From assembly GCF_014652275.1 (NCBI RefSeq), contig NZ_BMYM01000001.1:1612001-1676000 (forward strand): a stretch of DNA of 64,000 bases, written 5' to 3'. This stretch comes from Parahalioglobus pacificus (GTDB taxonomy: Bacteria; Pseudomonadota; Gammaproteobacteria; Pseudomonadales; Halieaceae). The first letter of the stretch is position 1. Every line of letters starts with the position of its first letter. This document shows positions 17,542 through 27,673 of this stretch, one piece after another. The notes below the pieces were generated by a model. The model was not told the origin of the DNA and did no database searches. It saw only the letters and a program-made list of their open reading frames with translations. Both the position numbers and the translations under genes were made by a program.

Positions 17542-18939
17542 CTACTCTTGCATGCCGTGATAAAGCAGTCTGATCAAGAGCCGCACGCCATCGTTCGTTT
17601 TAAGCTCTGTATAGCGCGGTCCCTCACGACGGCCGACATCCCGGATATCGGCCATTAACTCAGGATGAAACTGACAGGTGAAGGATCGCCGGATGGTGTG
17701 GGTTTCCCAATCCTTGTAGTAGATACAGGTGGTAGATACTTCGGTCCAGTGACTCGCATTCACCTGTGTGCGGGAGAGAATCTCGATGGCATAGGGCAGC
17801 TGCAGCAGCCAAGATAAGGGCGATACAGCCAGCTCGTAACGGATGGGGACAATCGCGTCGTGCAGTGTTTTATAAGCCCAGTTGGCGAATAGCGCCGCCT
17901 CTTCATTCACTTCATCACCATGAAACATCTCGATGTGCAGCTCACGCTCATGCTTGAGCATGGTATCAATCACACCATCAAGTTCATCAGCGATCAGCGC
18001 ATGGGTCTCATGCAGCTCACCGGGAATGTGGTCGGCAGAGCGACTGCGCTGGTAGGGCAACAACCGCCGGGTTCCCACCTCGAAGTCCTCATTGCGGGCC
18101 ACGGAGAAACTGGAATCATGCCAGCCGCGGGCAATCACATTACCTTCCTTGATGACCTCCAGATTTTCACCGACCTCGCTGATGCGCGCGCAGACTCTTC
18201 TAAGGGAGGCCAGGGCTGTGCCCTCAGGATCCAGTGGCAAATAATCCAAGCGCGACACTTCCCGCACGGCGCGTTTCAGGAGGCGCACATGCGAGGCCGC
18301 CGCTAACTGATGTCCAAGGCAAATGAAGATGCTGGGGCCACTGCTCGATGAACGATGCAGCAACAGCTGATCGACAAGGCCAAGCATATCTTCCAAGTTT
18401 GCTTTCGCACCATCAAAGCTGCTTGCATCGTGCACCGAGGGATTTCCACCCTGTACGACGGTAGCAATGCCGGCGCTGAAGACGCTGGCCAGGCGCTCAG
18501 GATCATGAACACCGCTCTCCCACACCGGATAGAGAATCGTGTCAGCATCGGCAACCTGCTGCAGCACGTAGGCGATATTTTTGGAGGCGCGTACCGCCTC
18601 CCCCTGTTCATTGATGCCCACGTTTTCCCAAGGCTCAATGACAGAAACGCTGTGTCTGTAAATCTCGGGAACACCCATCACTGCGTCCAGTTCTGTTCGC
18701 GAGCGAATGACTTTCTCCAGCGGCGGGGCAACGCCCCACTCGAAAAGTTTATTGTCGATGAGGATATCCCGCCCCGGAAACGGAGAGGGTGATTCGCGGT
18801 CGCTGAGAAAATAACCCAGCAGCGCATGAATGGACTGCGTACTGGCTGCGTGACTGCCCAGAATACCGGGCCGGGTTCGCCACCCCAAGCGGCGCAGCGT
18901 GTCCAGTTGCGGTGTTGTAGTACTGCCTGTAGCTGCCAT
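17542..18939 (-). CDS. Divergent class-I glutamine amidotransferase-like protein
   Basis: A 465-residue protein of unknown function. It contains the parts of a class-I GATase: an oxyanion-like QGGNPSVHD (163–171), nucleophile elbow FICLGHQ with Cys207, and the FHPE motif with His425 and Glu427. In normal GATases the Cys and HPE are about 80–100 residues apart; here 218 residues separate them, so a domain of roughly 120 residues is inserted. Upstream residues 1–130 have no motif I recognise. AGGGA seven bases before the ATG at 18939 supports this start; the frame extends to 19206 over the mutS 5' end but that part is not protein-like. It is divergent from mutS. It may be an amidase, peptidase or amidotransferase; no synthetase partner is adjacent. 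Confidence 0.7.
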   Translation of the reverse strand: MAATGSTTTPQLDTLRRLGWRTRPGILGSHAASTQSIHALLGYFLSDRESPSPFPGRDILIDNKLFEWGVAPPLEKVIRSRTELDAVMGVPEIYRHSVSVIEPWENVGINEQGEAVRASKNIAYVLQQVADADTILYPVWESGVHDPERLASVFSAGIATVVQGGNPSVHDASSFDGAKANLEDMLGLVDQLLLHRSSSSGPSIFICLGHQLAAASHVRLLKRAVREVSRLDYLPLDPEGTALASLRRVCARISEVGENLEVIKEGNVIARGWHDSSFSVARNEDFEVGTRRLLPYQRSRSADHIPGELHETHALIADELDGVIDTMLKHERELHIEMFHGDEVNEEAALFANWAYKTLHDAIVPIRYELAVSPLSWLLQLPYAIEILSRTQVNASHWTEVSTTCIYYKDWETHTIRRSFTCQFHPELMADIRDVGRREGPRYTELKTNDGVRLLIRLLYHGMQE

Positions 18940-19132
18940 AGGCAATCCCTGTCGGTGGCGAGTCAGCCACCTAGTCTCTAACCAGATCGCGATGCACGCA
19001 AGTGTCGGGGGGCGCAATTTGTACGCGGCACTAGCGTGCATACTCCGGTGACGAACAGCCGGCAAATACCGTGACCCACAGGATACGGATACCGTACAAT
19101 CGCGCTCTACTTTGGGGTAAATCATCAACGCA

Positions 19133-21700
19133 GTGAGCAACGCCAAGCCTTCGCAACATACTCCCATGATGGTCCAGTATTTACGGATCAAACAGGACCA
19201 CCCCAACGAGCTGGTGTTCTATCGCATGGGCGACTTTTACGAGCTGTTCTTTGACGATGCAAAGCGCGCTGCTGAGCTTCTGGACATCACACTGACCGCC
19301 CGCGGCAAGTCCGCGGGCGAGCCTATTCCCATGGCCGGCGTGCCCTACCATGCGGCAGAGGGCTATCTGGCGCGTCTGGTAAAAGCGGGCGTCTCGGTCG
19401 CGATTGCCGAACAAATAGGGGACCCCGCCACCAGCAAGGGCCCGGTGGAGCGTAAAGTTGTCCGGGTCGTCACCCCCGGCACGGTGTCTGACGAAGCATT
19501 AATGGATGAACGCAGCGACAACCTGCTGCTGGCGATCAATCCTCTAGACAAGCTCTATGGCCTCGCCTACCTGGATCTGAGCTCCGGTCGATTCAGGCTA
19601 CTTGAAGTGCACGCCGAGGAAGCGCTGCTCAGCGAACTCCAGCGCCTCAATCCGGCTGAAGTACTGTACGCGGAATCGCTGACAATGAGCGATGTGACTG
19701 ATAGACCGGGCAGTCGACCGCAGCCTGACTGGGAGTTCGACCTGGACAGCGCCAGGCGCACACTGAACACACAATTCCAAACGCACGACCTCAAGGGCTT
19801 CGGCTGCGATGACCTCGAACTTGCCCTAGGCGCGGCGGGTTGCCTGCTCTCCTACGTCAAGGACACCCAGCGCAGCAGCCTGCCCCACTTGCGCAGCATC
19901 GGCCATGAGAGGCGCAACGACAGCGTCATAATGGACGCTGCGACGCGTCGCAATCTGGAAATTGATGTCAACCTCGCAGGCGGTGACACCCACACCCTGT
20001 TAGAGGTGATGGATTCAACGGTGACAGCCATGGGTAGCCGTTTGCTACGCCGCTGGTTGCACAGGCCGCTCACCGATACCCAAATCCTCATCGCCAGACA
20101 GCTAGCGATTGGCGCTCTGGCCGAGAACTATCGCTATGAGAGCCTGCGCGGCACCCTGAAAGGGGTCGGCGACATGGAGCGCATTCTAACCCGCGTCGCG
20201 CTGCGCTCTGCCAGACCTCGGGACCTGACGCGCCTGTTGTCTTCGCTGCATTGCCTGCCGGCGCTGCGCAGCGAACTCGCCAGTTGCGAGGCGCCATTGC
20301 TGGCCACGTTGCATGAGGATGCCGGCACGTATCCCGCGCTATGCGATCTTTTGGATCGGGCCTTGATAGAGAACCCGCCGGTAGTGATCCGCGATGGCGG
20401 CGTGATCGCCGATGGCTACGACAGTGAACTGGACGAGCTGCGACAGATTTCTACCAACGCAGGTGACTACCTGCTGGAGATCGAGCGACGCGAGCGCGAG
20501 GCCACAGGTATCAGTACCCTCAAGGTGGGTTACAACCGCGTACACGGTTATTACATAGAGATCAGCCGCAGCCAGTCAGATCAGGCGCCTACTGAGTACG
20601 TTCGTCGCCAGACACTGAAAAACGCTGAGCGCTTTATCACGCCAGAGCTGAAGACCTTTGAAGACAAAGCGCTGTCCAGCAAGAGCCGGGCTCTAGCCCG
20701 GGAAAAGGCGCTGTACGACGAGCTGCTGGAAACCTTGAATGAGGCGCTGGGCAGTCTTCAGCTGACGGCGGCGGCGGTTTCGGAGATAGACGTTCTGACA
20801 GGGCTGACGGAGCGCGCGCAGAGCCTGGACCTGCACTGTCCCGAGTTTACCGAGCAGCCCCTATTCGAAGTGGAGAAGGGTCGGCATCTGGTGGTAGAGC
20901 AGGTGTTGGACGAGCCCTTTATCGCCAACGACACCGTGCTGAATGAGCAGCGTCGTATGCTTCTGATAACCGGCCCCAATATGGGTGGTAAGTCTACTTA
21001 CATGCGCCAGAACGCCATCATTGCCCTGCTGGCACACGTCGGAAGCTTCGTGCCGGCCGCGGCCGCCCGCATGGCGCCGCTAGATCGAATCTTCACGCGG
21101 ATAGGCTCATCCGATGATTTGGCATCGGGCCGGTCGACCTTCATGGTAGAAATGACCGAAACCGCCAATATCCTGCACAACGCCACGCCTCGCAGCCTGG
21201 TACTCATGGACGAAGTCGGTCGTGGCACCAGCACCTTCGATGGTCTCAGCCTGGCGTGGGCGGCGGCGGTCAATCTGGCACAACAGGTGAAGTCATTCAC
21301 GCTGTTTTCCACCCACTACTTTGAAATGACTGCCCTGCCGGATTTGTGCGACACCATGGCCAATGTGCATCTGGATGCCACTGAGCATCAGGATCACGTG
21401 GTATTCCTGCACAATATCCAGGAGGGCCCCGCCAATCGCAGCTTCGGACTGCAGGTCGCCAAGCTGGCCGGCATTCCCCAGGCCGTACTGACGGCGGCTG
21501 GCACCAAGCTCAAGGAGCTGGAGCAGGGTCAGTCCTCCGCAGAAAACCGGCCCTCGCCGGCACCCGTGCCCGCTCAGGCAGAGCTATTTACGCCCGCCGA
21601 GCACCCGGCCGTTTCATTGCTTGATGAGCTGGATGTGGATTCACTGAGCCCGCGAGACGCCCTACAACTGCTTTATCAGCTAAAAGACACCCTGCAATGA
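19133..21700 (+). CDS. mutS: DNA mismatch repair protein MutS
   Basis: An 855-residue mismatch-recognition ATPase, close to the E. coli length. The mismatch-reading [15 protein letters not shown] contains the Phe-x-Glu motif. ATPase motifs are [15 protein letters not shown] (Walker A), [17 protein letters not shown] (Walker B/signature) and TLFSTHYFE. The C-terminus [17 protein letters not shown] is the usual tetramerisation tail. The start is GTG. It is followed by fdxA, the common arrangement in this bacterial group. A possible −10 TACAAT lies at 19095–19100. No lesion is visible. Confidence 0.96.
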   Translation: MSNAKPSQHTPMMVQYLRIKQDHPNELVFYRMGDFYELFFDDAKRAAELLDITLTARGKSAGEPIPMAGVPYHAAEGYLARLVKAGVSVAIAEQIGDPATSKGPVERKVVRVVTPGTVSDEALMDERSDNLLLAINPLDKLYGLAYLDLSSGRFRLLEVHAEEALLSELQRLNPAEVLYAESLTMSDVTDRPGSRPQPDWEFDLDSARRTLNTQFQTHDLKGFGCDDLELALGAAGCLLSYVKDTQRSSLPHLRSIGHERRNDSVIMDAATRRNLEIDVNLAGGDTHTLLEVMDSTVTAMGSRLLRRWLHRPLTDTQILIARQLAIGALAENYRYESLRGTLKGVGDMERILTRVALRSARPRDLTRLLSSLHCLPALRSELASCEAPLLATLHEDAGTYPALCDLLDRALIENPPVVIRDGGVIADGYDSELDELRQISTNAGDYLLEIERREREATGISTLKVGYNRVHGYYIEISRSQSDQAPTEYVRRQTLKNAERFITPELKTFEDKALSSKSRALAREKALYDELLETLNEALGSLQLTAAAVSEIDVLTGLTERAQSLDLHCPEFTEQPLFEVEKGRHLVVEQVLDEPFIANDTVLNEQRRMLLITGPNMGGKSTYMRQNAIIALLAHVGSFVPAAAARMAPLDRIFTRIGSSDDLASGRSTFMVEMTETANILHNATPRSLVLMDEVGRGTSTFDGLSLAWAAAVNLAQQVKSFTLFSTHYFEMTALPDLCDTMANVHLDATEHQDHVVFLHNIQEGPANRSFGLQVAKLAGIPQAVLTAAGTKLKELEQGQSSAENRPSPAPVPAQAELFTPAEHPAVSLLDELDVDSLSPRDALQLLYQLKDTLQ

Positions 21701-21775
21701 AGGCACTTTGCAGAGTTCGGCCCAGCCGTTAAACTACCGCCCCTTAGTTACCCCCCCGGACGAGGTTGAGGCGGA

Positions 21776-22099
21776 ATGACATTTGTTGTTGGCGAAGATT
21801 GTATTAAGTGTAAACACACTGACTGCGTTGAGGTTTGCCCGGTCGACTGTTTTTACGAAGGCCCCAACTTTCTGGTTATTCACCCTGACGAGTGCATTGA
21901 CTGCGCGCTGTGCGAGCCCGAGTGTCCGGTAGACGCCATCTTCTCCGAGGACGAATTACCCGAAGATCAGCAGGTATTCCTTGAGCTGAACGCAGAGCTG
22001 GCTGAGGTGTGGCCGAACATTACCGAGATGAAACCTGCCCCTGCAGATGCTGAGGAATGGGCCGGCAAGCCTAATAAGCTGGCCTTACTGGAGCGGTAA
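21776..22099 (+). CDS. fdxA: 7Fe ferredoxin FdxA
   Basis: A 107-residue ferredoxin of the [3Fe-4S][4Fe-4S] type. Cluster motifs are [18 protein letters not shown] and [15 protein letters not shown], with the long C-terminal extension ([15 protein letters not shown]) of the Azotobacter FdI family. It carries low-potential electrons in the cytoplasm. It lies 75 bases after mutS and ends at a strong terminator. GAGGCGGA immediately upstream provides the ribosome-binding site. Confidence 0.95.
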   Translation: MTFVVGEDCIKCKHTDCVEVCPVDCFYEGPNFLVIHPDECIDCALCEPECPVDAIFSEDELPEDQQVFLELNAELAEVWPNITEMKPAPADAEEWAGKPNKLALLER

Positions 22100-22114
22100 C
22101 CGCCCGCCGGATTG

Positions 22115-22142
22115 AAAAAAACTCGCCGATGGCGGGTTTTTT
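22115..22142 (+). terminator. Rho-independent terminator after fdxA
   Basis: AAAAAACTCGCC–GAT–GGCGGGTTTTTT forms a 12-bp stem with one G·T pair and a 3-nt loop, with T's on the right and A's on the left, so it can act on both strands. It ends fdxA and also faces the convergent gene at 22165. Confidence 0.88.
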
Positions 22143-22164
22143 ATTGGGCGACTGATTAGCGAAA

Positions 22165-23256
22165 TCAACCACTGGCCAACTGATGCAGCTGGAAGCGAGT
22201 TCCTGAGCGCCCTGATACCTCTACCTTGCACTGATTCCAGCCCACAGGCACGCGCCAGGGTTCTGTCGCAGGAAAGCGCAGGCTTTGGTCGCCCTGAGCG
22301 CAGCTGAGCATCACACCATCCACCTTACCCCGCACGCCATCGAGGCGCAAAACTCCGCGGGATAAGCGCGTCTCCCAAGCGCCGGGGCCGCCCCGATAAA
22401 TGGGCGTAAGTTCTCCGGCGATGGCCACATCAGGCATACTACGGAACTGACGATCCGATGCCAGATGCTGCTCCTTCGCGCGGGTCGTAACTTCACTACC
22501 TGCACCGATAGCGATCATTTTATCCAGAGTGGCAGCCGCATCCGCCAGCATCGACCGCTCAAGTTGTAAGCTGTGAATGCGCTCCAGCATCAACAAGTAT
22601 TGATTGCGCTCGATGTAGGGATTTTTGAAACGGTTCCCGTCAGCCAATGTCTGCAACTCAACCGCACGCTCCAAATGAGACAACTCCGCCGCCGTATCGT
22701 CCCAACGACTGGAAATGGAGGCCGCCAGAATCTGCCACTTAACCTCTTCGTAGCCGCTACGGCCGGGTATGGCCTTGAGTTGAGCGGCGAGATCGAAGGC
22801 TCCGTCATAGTCTTCCGCATTAAAACGTTCCCAGGCCTGCTGGTACATCGCATCAAAATCGGGGGACAGCTCGCGGGGTTTATCGACAATCCAGGTATAA
22901 AAAACCGGGCCCACAAAAACCTTCACTGGGTTGCCGTTGCGCATGGCGGGACGAAACTGCTGGGCTGACACCTGATTCAATATGCTCTGCTCAGCCTGTA
23001 GAACGCCATTGGAGCTATGAATTTCGGGATTAACAACAGCGCCAGTGGTGTCGATTTCGTAGGTGTAGACCAGCCAGGCTTCCGTTTCGTAGCCGCTGGG
23101 CAATGAGGGATCGGCACCTGCGCCAATCGGTTCGGGCGGCACGAACTGGGCCCGCGCAGGCAGCGCCACCAGTGCACATAAAATCAGCATCACCCAGACC
23201 AGTAGGGTCTTGCGGGGCGTTTCGACCTCAGTGGTCGACCTTCCGTAATGCAACAT
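22165..23256 (-). CDS. Secreted protein with TonB C-terminal-like domain
   Basis: About 363 residues with a signal peptide (TLLVWVMLILCALVALPARAQ). The region after it (YTYEIDTTGAVVNPEIHSSN to QQFRPAMRNGNPVKV) has the layout of a TonB C-terminal domain: strand, 'DxxGxVxxP', helix, 'FxPAxxxGxPV'. The rest is helical, TPR-like (YQQAWERFNAEDYDGAFDLA), with a β-rich tail. No N-terminal TonB Pro-rich linker exists, so it is not a canonical TonB; such proteins are usually periplasmic adaptors of unknown role. Start chosen at the ATG 23256, closer to the signal peptide. Confidence 0.6.
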   Translation of the reverse strand: MLHYGRSTTEVETPRKTLLVWVMLILCALVALPARAQFVPPEPIGAGADPSLPSGYETEAWLVYTYEIDTTGAVVNPEIHSSNGVLQAEQSILNQVSAQQFRPAMRNGNPVKVFVGPVFYTWIVDKPRELSPDFDAMYQQAWERFNAEDYDGAFDLAAQLKAIPGRSGYEEVKWQILAASISSRWDDTAAELSHLERAVELQTLADGNRFKNPYIERNQYLLMLERIHSLQLERSMLADAAATLDKMIAIGAGSEVTTRAKEQHLASDRQFRSMPDVAIAGELTPIYRGGPGAWETRLSRGVLRLDGVRGKVDGVMLSCAQGDQSLRFPATEPWRVPVGWNQCKVEVSGRSGTRFQLHQLASG

Positions 23257-23376
23257 AAGAGCTAACGTCCTTGCTAATTCCAGACTCTGATAATAGCAGA
23301 GCCGCGCTGCCAACCGTGACTACTCGGGTCGCAAGCTTTGATACACTGCCTGCGTCACTGTTTACGGAAAGTCAGT

Positions 23377-24123
23377 ATGGACTGGCGCGTCGCCTTTGGC
23401 CTCAGTATTACCATCACCTGGATCACAGCCGGGCTTTTCTATCTGCTTGGCATCGTAGGCTGGGGGAACTTTGTTTACCTGCCCACGGCAGACATCGGCA
23501 GCTTTCTTGAAGGGGCCTTCGCCCCACTGGCATTTCTGTGGCTGGTGATAGGCCACTTTATGCAGCAAAAAGAAATTACGGCCAACACCAAAGCCATCAA
23601 TATTCAGGAAATGAGCGCGCGCCGACTTGAACTGCACTCGCGGCGGGACAGCTACTTCAAGCTGCTTAGTCTGGTACAGGATCAACTGGGCGCCATTGCC
23701 AGCTTTCACTACATGTCAGTCGTCGGTCCCACTGGCACAGGCGAATTAAGCTCCGATGACTTTACTGACCTGCGATCACAGTCGAGTAACGGCGACCCTT
23801 CGCTGTTCATTCGCAAAATGATCGGGGTGGTTGTAGACAGCAATGACGAGCCAGAAAAAGTGCAGGAAATTCTGTTTGGCACTGATATCAGGACACGGCA
23901 TTCACACAATTTCCTCAACACTTTCCAGCGGCTGCTGGACAGCGCCGAGAGCGTCGATACCGATCGTATGGTTACCGACGCACTGCTCTACGGCTCGGCC
24001 TTCGGCATTTATTACCGCATCCTCCGGCACGCCGAGGGCGACGAAAGGATGAATCCGATTACAGGCATTATGGCTGTGCAAAGTCATGCTGAAGCCGTCA
24101 AGCGTGGCGTAGCTAGCGACTGA
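23377..24123 (+). CDS. Two-TM membrane protein of unknown function
   Basis: A 248-residue protein with two N-terminal membrane helices (about 6–28 and 41–61) followed by a helical, probably coiled-coil segment (TKAINIQEMSARRLELHSRR) and a soluble helical C-terminal domain. I recognise no family. Similar 'two helices then coiled coil' proteins are often annotated only as hypothetical. GGAAAG upstream of the ATG supports this start. It ends convergently with the DUF1080 gene, overlapping by 11 bases. Confidence 0.65.
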   Translation: MDWRVAFGLSITITWITAGLFYLLGIVGWGNFVYLPTADIGSFLEGAFAPLAFLWLVIGHFMQQKEITANTKAINIQEMSARRLELHSRRDSYFKLLSLVQDQLGAIASFHYMSVVGPTGTGELSSDDFTDLRSQSSNGDPSLFIRKMIGVVVDSNDEPEKVQEILFGTDIRTRHSHNFLNTFQRLLDSAESVDTDRMVTDALLYGSAFGIYYRILRHAEGDERMNPITGIMAVQSHAEAVKRGVASD

Positions 24124-24733
24124 TTTCGATACTCCGGAAGCGAACCTCACCGCCGCCCCAGCGCTGAAGGGCAATAAAGCCTGCGGGCAGCGAGGCATCC
24201 GTTAGCTCTGCGGTGCGCTCGCCATTCACGTAAACCCTGATCTGATCACCGCGGGCAATAACTCGCAGGGTATTCCAGCCATCCAGGGTGTGTACCGTTG
24301 CCAGCGGCGGCATAGCGCGGAAGACAATTGCACCCGTACGAGCCGCTTGATTAGGATGTTCGTCCCAGATATTCAGTTCAAAACAGGTCTCTGGATGAAT
24401 GCGCTGCATGTCCTGACAGCGAATGAAGACACCGGAGTTAGTCTGGCTATCGATAGAAAACTGTACGCTGAGCTCAAAGTCTGTCACCACACCTGGGTGC
24501 AACAAAAAGCCATCACCCTCTTGGTCAGGCCCGCCGCCAACGATCATGTCATCTTCAACACGCCAGATAGCAGCGCCCACGGCCTGCCAGCCGGTGAGGT
24601 CGGTGCCATTAAAAAGAGACTGTGGAGAATTGTCGGTTCTGGCATGCACACTGCCGAGCGACAATGCGATGCCGACGGCTGCCAGAAGGCAGCCTTGGAC
24701 ATAAGGCCTGGCCCAAAGCAGGCCGGGTATCAA
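24113..24733 (-). CDS. Secreted DUF1080 (3-keto-disaccharide hydrolase-like) protein
   Basis: A 206-residue protein with a signal peptide ([19 protein letters not shown]) and a concanavalin-like β-sandwich: [20 protein letters not shown] at the start, then [20 protein letters not shown] and [20 protein letters not shown]1080 proteins act on or bind sugars; some hydrolyse 3-keto-glucosides. The start is TTG, overlapping the rpoS stop in a TTGA arrangement, so translation may be coupled to rpoS. No oxidoreductase for 3-keto sugars is adjacent, so a substrate cannot be named. Confidence 0.72.
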   Translation of the reverse strand: MIPGLLWARPYVQGCLLAAVGIALSLGSVHARTDNSPQSLFNGTDLTGWQAVGAAIWRVEDDMIVGGGPDQEGDGFLLHPGVVTDFELSVQFSIDSQTNSGVFIRCQDMQRIHPETCFELNIWDEHPNQAARTGAIVFRAMPPLATVHTLDGWNTLRVIARGDQIRVYVNGERTAELTDASLPAGFIALQRWGGGEVRFRSIEISR

Positions 24734-25776
24734 CTGTTGAATAGCGACTCGCCGGTGAGACCCTGCGTTTCCATAATCTGGCGCAGCCGTTTGAGGGCCT
24801 CTACCTGAATCTGACGAACACGTTCACGCGTCAAACCGATCTCGCGCCCCACTTCCTCCAGCGTGCTGCTTTCATAGCCGCGCAGACCGAAACGGCGGGA
24901 CACCACTTCCCGCTGCTTATCGCTGAGCTCGTCCAACCAATGGGAAATGCTGTCCTTGATATCGCTGTCCTGGAGCAACTGCGACGGGTCGGATTCTCTG
25001 GTGTCTGCAATGGTGTCCAACACCGCCCTGTCTGAGTCCGGCCCCAACGGCGTGTCCACCGATGTTACCCGCTCGTTCAGCCCCAGCAGGCGCTTCACAT
25101 CCGCGGCAGGCTTATCCAGCATCTCGGCAATTTCTTCGGCGCTGGGCTCATGATCCAGTTTCTGTGTCAGTTCGCGAGCAGCGCGCAAATACACATTGAG
25201 TTCTTTCACCACATGGATTGGCAGACGGATGGTACGCGTCTGGTTCATGATCGCGCGTTCTATGGTCTGGCGAATCCACCAGGTGGCGTAGGTTGAAAAA
25301 CGGAAGCCGCGCTCGGGATCAAACTTCTCAACCGCTCGTATCAAGCCGAGATTACCTTCCTCGATGAGGTCCAGCAGTGTGAGTCCGCGGTTTATGTAGC
25401 GGCGCGAGATCTTCACAACCAGGCGCAGGTTGCTTTCGATCATACGCTTGCGTGCAGCTTCATCACCCTTGAGTGCCTCGCGGGCAAAATACTTCTCCTC
25501 ATCCGCTGTAAGCAGCGGCGAGTAGCCGATTTCGTTGAGATAGAGCTGCGTAGGATCCAGCGAGCGTTCTGCCTTGCGCGAGGCTTTGGCTTTCTCAAAT
25601 GCCGCCTCATCGCGCGCAACTGCGCTGGCCACTTGGGTATCCCCGGTCTCGCTTTTTGGTTTTGCGGTCGCTTTCTTACTGGCAGATTTGCCTTTACGCC
25701 CTGCAGCTTTCGTTGCGGCGCTTTTCCCCGAGTTTGACGTCCGTTTCGGGCGTGCTCCTGTGGCATCCACATCCAT
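24730..25776 (-). CDS. rpoS: RNA polymerase sigma factor RpoS
   Basis: The stationary-phase/general-stress sigma factor. Region 1.2 ([20 protein letters not shown]), region 2 ([35 protein letters not shown]), region 3 ([20 protein letters not shown]) and region 4 ([20 protein letters not shown]) are complete. The unusual part is the first ~55 residues, a Lys/Ala-rich basic tail ([19 protein letters not shown]) before region 1.2. The start is the ATG at 25776, seven bases after AAGGGG; two codons upstream is another ATG too close to that site. nlpD lies upstream on the same strand, as usual. Confidence 0.94.
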   Translation of the reverse strand: MDVDATGARPKRTSNSGKSAATKAAGRKGKSASKKATAKPKSETGDTQVASAVARDEAAFEKAKASRKAERSLDPTQLYLNEIGYSPLLTADEEKYFAREALKGDEAARKRMIESNLRLVVKISRRYINRGLTLLDLIEEGNLGLIRAVEKFDPERGFRFSTYATWWIRQTIERAIMNQTRTIRLPIHVVKELNVYLRAARELTQKLDHEPSAEEIAEMLDKPAADVKRLLGLNERVTSVDTPLGPDSDRAVLDTIADTRESDPSQLLQDSDIKDSISHWLDELSDKQREVVSRRFGLRGYESSTLEEVGREIGLTRERVRQIQVEALKRLRQIMETQGLTGESLFNS

Positions 25777-25895
25777 GGCCATACCCCTTGTTCTAATACG
25801 AATGGTGAGTATTTCGCGCCGGCCCAACAGATTAACTCAAGCGCTGGTGGAAAAACAAGCAAACTTGGCCATCCCAAATGGGGCGCCCGTGCGAC

Positions 25896-26717
25896 CTATC
25901 GACGCGGCAACAGCCGGATAGGGTCTATGGGTTTACCGTCTCGTCGGATCTCAAAGTGCAAATTAACGGTTTCTGTTCCCGTGCTGCCCTTTTCTGCGAT
26001 CTTCTCACCCGCCCTCACCGTGTCGCCCTCGCCCACCAACAAGCGGTCATTATGCCCGTAAGCGGAGAGGTACTGTTCGTTGTGCTTGATAATCAACAAT
26101 TCGCCAAAGCCGACGATTCCGGTACCGGAGTACACCACCTTCCCTGCAGCAGTAGCGACAACCGCATCTCCCCGCTCTCCGGCAATGTCGATGCCTTTGT
26201 GGAGACTGCTTGAGAAACGCCGTGTCACCCTTCCCTGCGCAGGCCAGCGCCATTGTTTCACCGGCGCCCCGGTGTATTCCGGTCCGACAGTTTTAGTCGG
26301 CGCCGATGACGGCTGTGTGACAGTGGTTGATTTTGTACTCGGTGCAGCGGGCTTGGGCGCCGCCACCGGCGCAGTAGGCACGGGTTTGGGCACTGGTGTC
26401 GCGGCGGTCTTCGGCGCCGTTTTAGGTGCGCTTGCCGGGGTACTGCGCGACGAAGTGCTGGGCGGTGAGCCTTTCAGCTTGAGCCGCTGTCCGGGGTATA
26501 TCGTGTAAGGCGCAGGGATACCGTTAAGTGCTGCAACGCGCCGGTAATCCAGCCCATATACAAAAGCTATCCCGTAGAGAGTGTCTCCGCCTTTGACTGT
26601 GTAGGTGCCCGGTGTGGGCCCGCTGTAACGCACACGGCGATCTTCAATGGGCGCGGGCGGATTACCGCTGCAGGCTACCAATACCAAAAGACTGCAGGTC
26701 AGGATCAGTCGTCGCAT
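25896..26717 (-). CDS. nlpD: Lipoprotein NlpD (LysM + degenerate LytM)
   Basis: A 273-residue outer-membrane lipoprotein: lipobox LLVLVACSG (Cys16), LysM domain (YTVKGGDTLYGIAFVYGLDY), a Pro/Ala/Lys/Thr linker at about 95–145, and a C-terminal M23 domain. The M23 site is incomplete: HKGID is present, but the final motif reads NLHFEIR rather than HxH, as in E. coli NlpD, which activates the amidase AmiC instead of cutting peptidoglycan. It precedes rpoS, whose promoter often lies inside nlpD. Confidence 0.92.
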   Translation of the reverse strand: MRRLILTCSLLVLVACSGNPPAPIEDRRVRYSGPTPGTYTVKGGDTLYGIAFVYGLDYRRVAALNGIPAPYTIYPGQRLKLKGSPPSTSSRSTPASAPKTAPKTAATPVPKPVPTAPVAAPKPAAPSTKSTTVTQPSSAPTKTVGPEYTGAPVKQWRWPAQGRVTRRFSSSLHKGIDIAGERGDAVVATAAGKVVYSGTGIVGFGELLIIKHNEQYLSAYGHNDRLLVGEGDTVRAGEKIAEKGSTGTETVNLHFEIRRDGKPIDPIRLLPRR

Positions 26718-26743
26718 GCCTGCATCATCGGACGACGGGCCTT

Positions 26744-27670
26744 TCAGCCCTCGCTACCGACGCTCCCATAACGGGACTCGATAAACCACACCAATGCAAA
26801 GCCGGTCACCATTAGCACCGTACACAAAGCCACCTGGGGCTCATTTCCGGTAAAAGTCAGGTACTGTGCCGGGCTAACGGGAATCTGCTGCACCGCCTTG
26901 AGTTCGCCGTGGCGATCAACCACCCAGTCCAGCACCTGCTTCCAGGGCCACACGACAGCCAGGGAACCCAGCAGGAAGCCCGTGAGCAGCGCCATAGTTG
27001 AGGCATGGGCGCGTTGCAGCAACCAATGCAGGATGCGTGAAAAGACCATTAGGCCTGAGCCAGCGCCGGCTGCGAATACCACCAGCACCGTCAGATCGAA
27101 CTGGGTAATCGCCGCAAGAATGGTGGCATACATGCCCAGCAACACCAAAATAAAGCTGCCCGAGATGCCCGGCAGGATCATGGCACAAATGGCGATGAAG
27201 CCCGCCAGGAAGACGCCGGTGAGTCCGCCCGCAAAGCCTACAATGGGGGATAGCGCGATAGTCAGGGCAACACCAGTGCCGATGACGAGCCACAGACTAC
27301 GCAGAAAGGTCCATGCGGGCACCTGCCGGATAAGCACCAGTGTCGAAGCCAGGATCAAGCCAAAAAAGAAGGCCCACAATGGCACCGGGTGGTTTTCCAG
27401 CAACCAGCTGATACCTCGGGCGAGGCTGAGCATGCTGATTGCAATACCTGCGACCAAGGCCAGCAGGAAAGCCCCATCAACATGCTGCCAGGCTGCTTTG
27501 AACTTACCTGCAAGCAACAATCGAAGCAGCGCCAGGTCGAAGTGGCGAATTGCTGCCAGCAGGCGATCGTAGATACCTGTGATAAACGCCATAGTGCCAC
27601 CCGATACCCCGGGAACTATGTCAGCGGCACCCATCAAGGCGCCACGCAGAAAGATTCCCAGACTGGTCAC
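26744..27670 (-). CDS. DUF368 membrane protein
   Basis: A 308-residue polytopic membrane protein with about eight to nine helices, beginning FLRGALMGAADIVPGVSGGT, the DUF368 signature; a second copy-like motif is AICAMILPGISGSFILVLLG, giving an inverted repeat of the PGxSG motif. Some members are proposed C55-isoprenoid (undecaprenyl phosphate) translocases, which would suit the envelope genes around it. The start is a GTG nine bases after the pcm stop. It replaces the more usual direct pcm–nlpD adjacency. Confidence 0.85.
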   Translation of the reverse strand: MTSLGIFLRGALMGAADIVPGVSGGTMAFITGIYDRLLAAIRHFDLALLRLLLAGKFKAAWQHVDGAFLLALVAGIAISMLSLARGISWLLENHPVPLWAFFFGLILASTLVLIRQVPAWTFLRSLWLVIGTGVALTIALSPIVGFAGGLTGVFLAGFIAICAMILPGISGSFILVLLGMYATILAAITQFDLTVLVVFAAGAGSGLMVFSRILHWLLQRAHASTMALLTGFLLGSLAVVWPWKQVLDWVVDRHGELKAVQQIPVSPAQYLTFTGNEPQVALCTVLMVTGFALVWFIESRYGSVGSEG

Positions 27671-27673
27671 GCG

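Noticed and set aside
19071-19100. Promoter for mutS (GTGACC and TACAAT, 18 apart)
   Set aside because: Only the −10 is convincing; with four of six matches at −35 this can occur by chance, so I did not list it as a feature.
18940-19206. N-terminal extension of the GATase-like gene into the mutS start
   Set aside because: The peptide is Cys-rich and lacks family likeness; a good ribosome-binding site lies before the ATG at 18939.
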